Shown piece by piece: positions 5,021 through 10,886 of a stretch of 10,886 nt of DNA. The first letter of the stretch is position 1. Each line of letters opens with the position of its first letter. Location of the stretch: assembly GCA_025927435.1 (NCBI GenBank), contig JAICLM010000057.1:1-10886 (forward strand). The letters are read 5' to 3'. A model generated the notes under the pieces. It made no database searches. It had not been told where the DNA came from and saw nothing but the letters and a program-made list of their open reading frames with translations. The DNA is from Thermoleophilia bacterium (GTDB lineage: Bacteria; Actinomycetota; Thermoleophilia; Gaiellales; Gaiellaceae). The translations under genes and the position numbers were made by a program.

Positions 5021-7026
5021 GCCGGGGCCGCCACCGCCTCCTTCCGGCCTGTCTCGGTTGCGGCGCCGAGCACGTAGCGGTTCATCCAGTCGAGCAGCGC
5101 CTCGTTCTGCGCGCGCCGGTGGGTGATCGGGCCGCGTACGGATCCGCCGTGGGACGTGTTGGGGAAGCGGAGCATTTCCGCGGGCACTCCCTTCACGCGC
5201 AGCACGGCGAAGAACTGCTCCGTCTGCTCCGCCGGGCAGCGGTAGTCGCTCTCGTGCTGCAGGAACAGCGTCGGCGTGGTGCACCGGTCCGCGTACGTGA
5301 TCGGCGAGCAGCGCCGGTAGACGTCCTCGGCGTCGTACGGTGTGCCGCCGAGCTCGCGGACGCTGAAGTCGGCCCCGACGTCGCTCGTGCCGTACATCGA
5401 GAACCAGTTGAAGACGGGGTTCTCCGGGCAGGCGGCCTTGAAGCGGTCGGTGTGCCCGATGATCCAGCCGGTCAGGTTGCCGCCGCCCGAGATGCCGAAG
5501 ACGCCGAGCCGGTCCGCGTCGGCCAGCCCCTCGTCGATCGCGTGGTCGACGCCGGCCATCAGGTCGGCGTAGTCGAGGTTGCCCCAGTCGCCTTCGATCG
5601 CGGTGGCAAAGGCATCGCCGTACCCGGTCGACGCGCGGTGGTTGATGAGCAGCACGCCGTAGCCCGCGCCCGTGAACATGAGGTGGTCGAAGTTGAAGTG
5701 GGCGCCCCAGGCTCCGTGGGGGCCTCCGTGGATGCTGAGGAGCGTCGGTAGCGGGGCCTCCGCTTCGGCCGGCTGCACGAACCAGCCCTCGACCTGTGCT
5801 CCGTCGACGCCCGCGAAGCTCAACGGGACGACGATCGGCAGGTCGAGCTCCGCGAGCACGTCCTCGTTGAACCGGGTGAGGCGGCGCTCGTCCCCGGTGT
5901 CGAGGTCGACGAGGTAGAGGTCTCCGGGCTCGGTGAACCCGAACGCACCGAAGAGGACACGTGAGCCTCTCGCGGCGATCGAGGCGCAGGCACGAGTGCC
6001 GCCGGCCACGACCGAGTGCGACTCCTCGCCGTCGAGCGCCACCCGAACGAGCGCGACTTCCCCGCCGGTCTGAACTCTGACGACGGCTTCGCGGTCGCCT
6101 TCGATGAGGAGCAGCTGGCCCAGCCCGATCCTCGACCCCGGGTTGTCGGGCTGGAGGCCGCTCTCGATGTGGCCCTCGATGTCCGCGCCGCGCTTCGTGC
6201 GAGCACCGGTGGCGGGGTCGAGGACGTAGAGCGACGACCGCGAGCCGATCGGCGTGTCGCGCTCGAAGTCGAGGACGTACGCGACACGCCCGTCGCCCAG
6301 CGGTGCGTGCGAGGCGACCAGGCCGTCGGGTCCGGTGAGGTCGGTGATCGTCCCGTCGAGGTCGACGCGCCGCAGTCGCGCCATGAGCTCGTACGACTCC
6401 GGGTCGTGCGACGCGACGTAGACGAGTGACTGCCCGTCGCCGCTCCACTTCGGCTGCGCGTTCATGAAGCGGTCCTCGGTCAACCGGCGCGGCTCCGCGG
6501 AGTCGGCGCCGATGTCGAGGACGTAGACGTCCTGCACGGCGTCGTCGAGCACGCCGATCTCGTCGAAGCGCCATACGGTGCGCGTGACGCGATACGGATG
6601 CTCGGGATTTCGAGGTTCGTCCTGGGGGCCGGCGGTGAACGCGATCTTGCTCCCGTCGGGCGACCAGACCGGGCCGCCGCCGACGCCCTGCTCGAGCTTC
6701 GTCATCTGCCGCGGCTCGCCGCCGTCGAGGGGGAGCAGCCAGAGCTGCGCCTTCTCCGTCCGCGAGGAGATGAACGCCACCTTCGAGCCGTCGGGAGAGA
6801 TCGCGGGCGCCGAATTCGTCGAGTCGCTGAACGTCAGCCGCCGGATCTCCCCGCTCTCGACGTCGAGCAGATGGAGATCGGTGTGCTCGACCTCGTCGTC
6901 GCCTTCCTCGTCGCCGGGCGCAATCCGCGTCTGCGCGAAGACGACGCGGGCGCCGTCCGGCGCAAGGTCGGCGGCGACGACGAAGCGGAGCCGAAACAGG
7001 TCTTCGAGAGCGATCGGGCGTGTCAT
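5017..7026 (-). CDS. S9 family (acylaminoacyl-/prolyl-oligopeptidase-like) serine peptidase
   Basis: The 669-residue enzyme has a beta-propeller of TolB/WD40-like repeats followed by an alpha/beta-hydrolase domain. SPDGSKVAF (77-85) and SPDGSKIAF (122-130) are clear propeller repeats. The hydrolase begins near residue 400. HGGPHG (433-438) forms the oxyanion region and GISGGG (511-516) holds the nucleophile Ser513. Asp594 in HESDYRCP and His626 in NTSHGG complete the triad. S9 peptidases usually show GxSYGG, and here Gly replaces the Tyr. There is no signal peptide, so it should act on peptides in the cytoplasm. The ATG at 7024-7026 has GAGGAG six bases upstream. The frame stays open further upstream over the SAM hydrolase gene without similarity, so the longer form is rejected. 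Confidence 0.92.
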   Translation of the reverse strand: MTRPIALEDLFRLRFVVAADLAPDGARVVFAQTRIAPGDEEGDDEVEHTDLHLLDVESGEIRRLTFSDSTNSAPAISPDGSKVAFISSRTEKAQLWLLPLDGGEPRQMTKLEQGVGGGPVWSPDGSKIAFTAGPQDEPRNPEHPYRVTRTVWRFDEIGVLDDAVQDVYVLDIGADSAEPRRLTEDRFMNAQPKWSGDGQSLVYVASHDPESYELMARLRRVDLDGTITDLTGPDGLVASHAPLGDGRVAYVLDFERDTPIGSRSSLYVLDPATGARTKRGADIEGHIESGLQPDNPGSRIGLGQLLLIEGDREAVVRVQTGGEVALVRVALDGEESHSVVAGGTRACASIAARGSRVLFGAFGFTEPGDLYLVDLDTGDERRLTRFNEDVLAELDLPIVVPLSFAGVDGAQVEGWFVQPAEAEAPLPTLLSIHGGPHGAWGAHFNFDHLMFTGAGYGVLLINHRASTGYGDAFATAIEGDWGNLDYADLMAGVDHAIDEGLADADRLGVFGISGGGNLTGWIIGHTDRFKAACPENPVFNWFSMYGTSDVGADFSVRELGGTPYDAEDVYRRCSPITYADRCTTPTLFLQHESDYRCPAEQTEQFFAVLRVKGVPAEMLRFPNTSHGGSVRGPITHRRAQNEALLDWMNRYVLGAATETGRKEAVAAPA

Positions 7027-7149
7027 CGGTATCTCCTCGTGCTCGCGGGAAAGGCCGGGCCGCCCATCCTGAACTAGATCGCCGCGGGACGACGCCGAGG
7101 TTGCATCCCGGTCGGAGAGGCGCGAAGCTTGCTCGGTGGTGGTGCGCAG

Positions 7150-7968
7150 ATGACGCGGTCGATCGTCTTCATGTCGGACTTCGGGTTCCGCAACGAATGG
7201 GTCGGCGTCTGTCACTCCGTGATCGACAAATTCGCACCCGGATGTCCGATCGTCGATCTTTCGCACGGCATCCCCCCCATGGACGTCAGCGCAGGCGCGC
7301 TGCTGTTGGTCGACTCCCTCCCGTTCATACGGCACGACGCGATCATCCTCGCCGTCGTCGATCCCAGCGTGGGTCGCGATCTCGACGTCGCGATCGAGGC
7401 GGAGGACGGCAGGCTCCTCGTCGGCCCGGACAACGGACTGCTGAGTCCCGCGTGGCACGGCGCGGGTGGGGTGAAGAGCGCGGTATCGATCACCGCGGCG
7501 AGTATCCTGCTCGAGCCGGTTTCGCCCTCGTTCCACGCACGGGATGTGCTCGCCCCTGCGGCCGCGCACCTCGCACGGGGAGTGCCGCTCGCCGATCTGG
7601 GACATGCGATCGAGCCGGAGACGCTGGCCGAGGTGCAACTGGCCGAGCCTCTGGTCGAGCCGGGAAAGATCACCTGCGAGGTGCTGGACATCAACCGCTT
7701 CGGGAACGTCCAGCTCAACGTTCGCACCTCGCAGTTCGCCGCTGCCGGGCTCGATCGGGCCGAGCGGATCCTCGTCGAGACTCCCGTGGGCGGCAGCGCC
7801 GTCGCGAGCATCGTTGCCACCTACGCGGATCTAACGAGCGGCGAATGGGGTCTGATGGTCGACCCGCGTGGCTGGCTCTCGGTGATCTGCGGGAATCCCA
7901 TCAATGCAGCCCAGTCGCTCGGGGTCGCCGGCGGTGAGGTCGTCTGGCTCAGCCCCGACCGCGGCTAG
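7150..7968 (+). CDS. SAM hydroxide adenosyltransferase (DUF62 family)
   Basis: This 272-residue protein belongs to the family that includes SAM-dependent fluorinase and chlorinase, but most members cleave S-adenosylmethionine with water to adenosine and methionine. SDFG (9-12), VDPSVGRD (70-77), GPDNGLLSP (92-100), FHARDVLAPAAAHLA (128-142) and INRFGNVQLN (181-190) are the family landmarks. The family's catalytic triad is Asp-Arg-His. Asp71 and His129 are evident. The Arg normally a few residues after the DPGVG motif is displaced to Arg76, and the motif itself reads DPSVGR, so the exact catalytic set is uncertain. The halogenase-specific long loop is not apparent, arguing against chlorinase or fluorinase. 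I chose ATG 7150 over a TTG seven codons upstream because MTRSIVFMSDFG is the typical start. The ribosome binding site is weak. Confidence 0.9.
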   Translation: MTRSIVFMSDFGFRNEWVGVCHSVIDKFAPGCPIVDLSHGIPPMDVSAGALLLVDSLPFIRHDAIILAVVDPSVGRDLDVAIEAEDGRLLVGPDNGLLSPAWHGAGGVKSAVSITAASILLEPVSPSFHARDVLAPAAAHLARGVPLADLGHAIEPETLAEVQLAEPLVEPGKITCEVLDINRFGNVQLNVRTSQFAAAGLDRAERILVETPVGGSAVASIVATYADLTSGEWGLMVDPRGWLSVICGNPINAAQSLGVAGGEVVWLSPDRG

Positions 7969-8098
7969 AGCCGCTGAGTCAGTCGGGACCAGTTCGCGAA
8001 ACCTCACCGATTCGGGCCTTACGTGGTTGCAATTTGTGTCTCGGCCGCGGCGGACTTGCCCCTCCCCACGACCTGATGAGAAGCTTGAGGCGGTGGGC

Positions 8099-8788
8099 AT
8101 GGGGTCATTTCGCGCGCTGGAGCGTTATGCCTGGATCGGCGGCGTCCTGTACGTCGTCGCGCTGCTCACAGAGGGGGTCATCTCGTTCGGCTTCAAGCTC
8201 AGTCAGAACGACTCGGCGGCAAAGATCGCGCACTCGCTCGACGACCACCACAAGCGTCTGATCCTCGTTTTCTGTCTCTGCATCGTCTACGTCGCCGGCT
8301 TCGTCCTCTACCTCACACGACTGGACGACCTGCTGCGGCGCGCGAGCGGCGAGCGTCGCTTCTTCGCCTCATGGGTGCTGATCGGGGGCGTGCTGTTCGT
8401 CACCCTCCACGGCGTCAGCGACGTCGGCATCTACGGTCTGCTGGCGGGGAAGGTCGCCGCCTACTCTGTGCAGCACGAACCAGGCCTCTCCTACACGCTG
8501 TATTTGCTCACCTTCGCGCTCGACAGCGTCGGCGATGTATTCGGCAGCTTCTTCATGCTCGGCAGCGGCCTGCTCGTACTCACGACCCGCGTGCTGCCCC
8601 GGTGGCTCGGCTGGGTCGCCGTTGCGGCCAGCCCGTTCTTGCTCGTGCAGGCTTTCGGCCTCGGCGGGGTCGTCGCCGACTTCGGGCTTGCGCTCGATCT
8701 GGTCGGGTTCCTGCTCTTGCTGAGCTTCGTCCTCGCCAGCAGCGTGATCGGACTGACTCGCGCCTCTGTCACCGCGGCAGCCACCTAG
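8099..8788 (+). CDS. Six-helix integral membrane protein of unknown function
   Basis: The 229-residue protein is strongly hydrophobic, with about six membrane segments near residues 11-32, 53-75, 88-113, 132-161, 169-189 and 194-221. A charged loop (LSQNDSAAKIAHSLDDHHKR, 34-53) separates the first two, and RASGERR (81-87) lies between the second and third. The segment order and the LPRWLGWVAVA stretch resemble DUF4386-type small membrane proteins seen in actinobacteria, but I cannot assign a function. The ATG at 8099 has a weak GAGGCGG upstream. The gene stands 130 bp after the SAM hydrolase gene, far enough for its own promoter, though I see no clear one. It converges on the methyltransferase gene. 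Confidence 0.8.
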   Translation: MGSFRALERYAWIGGVLYVVALLTEGVISFGFKLSQNDSAAKIAHSLDDHHKRLILVFCLCIVYVAGFVLYLTRLDDLLRRASGERRFFASWVLIGGVLFVTLHGVSDVGIYGLLAGKVAAYSVQHEPGLSYTLYLLTFALDSVGDVFGSFFMLGSGLLVLTTRVLPRWLGWVAVAASPFLLVQAFGLGGVVADFGLALDLVGFLLLLSFVLASSVIGLTRASVTAAAT

Positions 8789-8916
8789 CGAACACGACCG
8801 CGCAAACAGCGGTTGGGCCGCCAGATCTCGCCGGGGAACGATCTCCTCTCCAACTCGGAGGGACCCGGTCCGGCACTACCCCTGCAGCTCGAGTCACGCA
8901 GAGGCGGGCTTCGCGT

Positions 8917-9582
8917 CTATACGGACCCGGCGGCGAGGAATGCGGTTCCGAAGCACAACTCGCTCCAGGAGAAATCGGCCAGTTCTTCCTGCATGACACC
9001 GCGAATCGTCTCCCACGGCCGGCGCTGGCCCCACTCGTCGATGGAGGCGAAGGGCCGCACGATCGCCATTCCGAGCTGCGCCAGCCACCGAGGCGTGCCG
9101 GCCGGGAGCTTGAGATCCAACACGGCCCAATGTCCGCCCTCGGCGAGGGCCGCGGCGCCGCGCGCAATGACCTCTGCGCATCCCGGCACCTGCGTCAAGG
9201 CATAGGTCGAGAGGATCGCTTCGATCCCGGTCGGGAAGTCGAACTCGGTCGCGTCGGCTTGTACGAGGCTGACGTTGCTCCAGCCGTTCGTCTCTATCCG
9301 ATCCTGGGCCTGGGCGAGCATCGCGTCGGTCAGATCGACGCCGACGATCCGGCCGGCCGGGCCGACCGCCTCCTCGAGCAGCGCGAAGTTCAGACCCGTC
9401 CCGCAGGCGACGTCGACCACGCTGTCACCTGGACGGAGGCCGAGCGCTCGTACGGCCCGACGACGTTGAGACAGCTGGGGGTAGCCGGGCACGGGATACA
9501 GCCGGGACGTGACGTCGTAGCGCTTCGCCTTGCGGCGGTAGGTCTCGATCAGGTGCTCTCGCGTGGCGTCGTTCTGGCTCAT
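8917..9582 (-). CDS. Class I SAM-dependent methyltransferase
   Basis: This 221-residue protein has the Rossmann-type methyltransferase fold. Motif I is VVDVACGTGLNFALLE (55-70). The acidic residue that binds the SAM ribose is in GVDLTDAMLAQAQ (81-93). LVQADATEFDF (106-116) is the adenine-contact region, and GGHWAVLDLKLP (149-160) is the later strand motif. The N-terminal REHLIETYRRKAKRYD segment is typical of UbiE/COQ5-like and phospholipid-type methyltransferases. The C-terminal part (GMAIVRPFASIDEWGQRRPWETI) is probably the substrate cap. The substrate is unknown. Its ATG overlaps the TGA of the SRPBCC gene (ATGA), so translation is coupled to it, which suggests a shared small-molecule or lipid substrate. 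Confidence 0.9.
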   Translation of the reverse strand: MSQNDATREHLIETYRRKAKRYDVTSRLYPVPGYPQLSQRRRAVRALGLRPGDSVVDVACGTGLNFALLEEAVGPAGRIVGVDLTDAMLAQAQDRIETNGWSNVSLVQADATEFDFPTGIEAILSTYALTQVPGCAEVIARGAAALAEGGHWAVLDLKLPAGTPRWLAQLGMAIVRPFASIDEWGQRRPWETIRGVMQEELADFSWSELCFGTAFLAAGSV

Positions 9583-10025
9583 GCAGACTCGACCGCGCCC
9601 TTGATCAACACCATCTCGAGGTTGCTGACGCGCTGAATCCTGTTCCTCAGAAGGCCGGCGGGGATCGCGCGCATCGGGCCTCCGAGATCGACCTCGATCC
9701 ACATCATGGCCCTGGTCTGTCCGGCGTCAGCCGGCTCGAGTTCCATTCCCCAGCGCGCCGCGGAAGTCCCCAGCGGCCCCGCGAACGCGATGGTGCGCGG
9801 CGGCTCGACCACCGTCACCTGCTGGCTCCGGTTGCGGCGGGTGCCGAGAATCCCCTTCGTCCGCTGGTCGACCCGGGCGCTCGGCTCGAGCGGACCCCCG
9901 CCGCGTACCCGACATTCGCGAACCGTCGGGGCCCATTCCGGCCAGCGTCCGACGTCACAGAGATAGGCCCACACGTCGGAGACGCCGCCGGCGATCGTGA
10001 TGCGGCTCTCGGTTCTGAACGACAT
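9579..10025 (-). CDS. SRPBCC (START/polyketide cyclase fold) protein
   Basis: The 148-residue protein opens with MSFRTESRITIAGGVSDVWA, then YLCDVGRWPEWAPTV (residues 20-34), the standard start of the SRPBCC helix-grip fold that encloses a hydrophobic ligand. The central strands (RSQQVTVVEPPRTIAFAG, about 65-82) and the C-terminal helix (LLRNRIQRVSNLEMVLIKGAVE, 124-145) complete it. These proteins bind or modify lipids, aromatics and polyketides, and the specific ligand cannot be read. GTG and ATG are adjacent at the start. I took the ATG (10023-10025). It begins about ten bases after the stop of the broken phosphatase frame and ends in an ATGA overlap with the methyltransferase, making a three-gene operon. 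Confidence 0.85.
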   Translation of the reverse strand: MSFRTESRITIAGGVSDVWAYLCDVGRWPEWAPTVRECRVRGGGPLEPSARVDQRTKGILGTRRNRSQQVTVVEPPRTIAFAGPLGTSAARWGMELEPADAGQTRAMMWIEVDLGGPMRAIPAGLLRNRIQRVSNLEMVLIKGAVESA

Positions 10026-10035
10026 CACGCGTTAC

Positions 10036-10828
10036 TTACGGCCGCACGCCACGACCGGATGTGTGTGGTCGGGAACAGGTGAGCCGGAAGCGGTCGCGCA
10101 CCGTGCCGCCGACGGTCTCGTAGCGGAAGCGGGCTTCCCGTCCGGCGACCTCCACGCGCAGGGCGCCGAAGCGGCCCTGGACGATGCGCCTCAACGGGAT
10201 CGTGAGCTTGCGGGCGTCGTCGTCCAGTGGTGCCCCGCCCGTCCCGACCGCCACGTACATGACCCCGTGTCGCGGGCGGCTGCGGGCGTAGGCGTGGAGA
10301 TGGCCGACGAAGACGACCTGGACGCCGTCCCGCTGCACGAGCGGCACGATGTGGCGGCGTAGGCCCGGGCTGTGGGGCCGGTGCGGAGGCTCCCACGGTG
10401 GATGGTGCCAGGCCGTCCTTCGAGCCCGACGGGTATGCGTTGTCGCCGACCGTGAGCACGAAGTCCGGGTGCCACGACTCGATCAGCGAGGCAACGGCCG
10501 TCTCGTCGCTCGTGCCGCTGCCGAAGTCACCCACGACGGCGAAGGTGAACCTCGAGGCTCCCGCCGGCGCGGCGCGAAACGCGCCGGTGGCGAGAGCCCC
10601 CGCTTTTCCTTCCACCGGGTACTCGTAGCGCTTGCCGGGCCTGAGGCGGGTCAGCCTGGCCACGTGGCCGACGCCGGTGCCGGCGTCGATCCGGGCTCCG
10701 TTTCGGAGGAGCACGGAGTCGTGATCTCGTGCAGAGGTACGGAACGAGATGATCGCGGTGCGCCGAGTCACGCTTTCGACCACCGGCCCGCGGGTCAACG
10801 TGACGGCCGCAACCGCCTCGGCGATCAC
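10036..10828 (-). pseudogene. Purple acid phosphatase-like metallophosphoesterase with internal deletion and frame change
   Basis: The 5' part reads VTLTRGPVVESVTRRTAIISF (an N-terminal fibronectin-like domain), then VVGDFGSG and VGDNAYPSG, metal-binding motifs I and II of purple acid phosphatases, to about residue 140 (near 10410). In that frame the sequence then becomes nonsense. In another frame, from 10410 down to the TAA at 10036-10038, it reads WHHPPW, then VVFVGHLHAYARS (the GHxH metal motif) and a normal C-terminal domain. About 90-110 residues that should lie between, including the GNHE/GNHD ligand motif, are absent. Neither piece can be an active enzyme alone. I used the GTG at 10826-10828, with GGTGGAGG seven bases upstream, but the frame is open to the window edge, so the true start and any signal peptide may lie outside. 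An assembly collapse is the main alternative. Confidence 0.75.
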
Positions 10829-10886
10829 CGGGATGCCTCCACCGAGCGCTCCGCGACGAGCGCGAACTTGCGGGCGCGTCCCGTCA

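Noticed and set aside
5017..7638. An 873-codon version of the S9 peptidase gene with a 204-residue N-terminal extension
   Set aside because: The extension is antisense to the SAM hydroxide adenosyltransferase gene and unlike S9 proteins. The internal ATG at 7024-7026 has a strong ribosome binding site.
8846..8871. Hairpin CTCTCC/GGAGGG followed by GGACC-C-GGTCC between the membrane protein and methyltransferase genes, considered as a bidirectional terminator
   Set aside because: The stem is only six pairs including one G-U, there is no T-run on either strand, and such short stems are common in GC-rich DNA.
8789..8916. Possible tRNA or small RNA in the convergent gap
   Set aside because: I could not form a cloverleaf or find a T-loop consensus on either strand.
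8371..9636. A 421-codon plus-strand frame spanning the membrane protein and methyltransferase genes
   Set aside because: It runs across the end of one real gene and antisense to another, is arginine-rich, and has no motif. It arises from high GC content.

Overview
The window is high-GC DNA with strongly G/C-biased third codon positions, frequent GTG starts and several probable leaderless starts. Together with the gene types this suggests an actinobacterium, perhaps of the Thermoleophilia (Gaiellales/Solirubrobacterales). That placement is inferred from style and not from a marker gene. Every predicted gene product here looks chromosomal. I see no rRNA, tRNA, CRISPR array, insertion sequence or phage gene.

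Left part (1-3738). A Tet(M)/OtrA-type ribosomal-protection GTPase runs leftward off the edge. Divergent from it is a phenylacetate-CoA-ligase-like adenylating enzyme with a shortened N-terminus. A small VOC (glyoxalase-fold) protein on the minus strand is followed by a divergent pair on the plus strand: an EthD-like dimeric barrel protein and a PaaG-type enoyl-CoA hydratase/isomerase, two bases apart. The ligase and PaaG-like enzyme point to activation and ring-rearrangement chemistry on aromatic acyl-CoA compounds, but the rest of a paa pathway is not visible.

Middle (3735-5020). The most notable item is a short minus-strand gene that a standard gene caller would break. It is a SelW/Rdx-family protein whose redox motif reads Cys-Pro-Thr-UGA. 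The frame continues through the UGA into a typical Rdx C-terminus, and a 9-bp perfectly paired stem begins three bases after the UGA. It is very probably a selenoprotein with a bacterial SECIS-like hairpin. Its start lies back to back with that of a secreted protein of unknown function, which is followed by a stand-alone cyclic-nucleotide-binding domain protein.

Right part (5017-10886). It holds a cytoplasmic S9 prolyl-oligopeptidase-family peptidase (minus), a SAM hydroxide adenosyltransferase/DUF62 protein (plus) and a six-helix membrane protein (plus). A minus-strand operon closes the window: a broken purple-acid-phosphatase-like metallophosphoesterase, an SRPBCC (polyketide-cyclase fold) protein and a class I SAM methyltransferase. 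The phosphatase has lost its central part, including the Gly-Asn-His metal-binding motif, and its two ends lie in different frames.

Two convergent gene pairs (PaaG-like/SelW-like and CNB/S9 peptidase) each end in a CTAG that supplies the stop codon on both strands, showing how tightly the region is packed.
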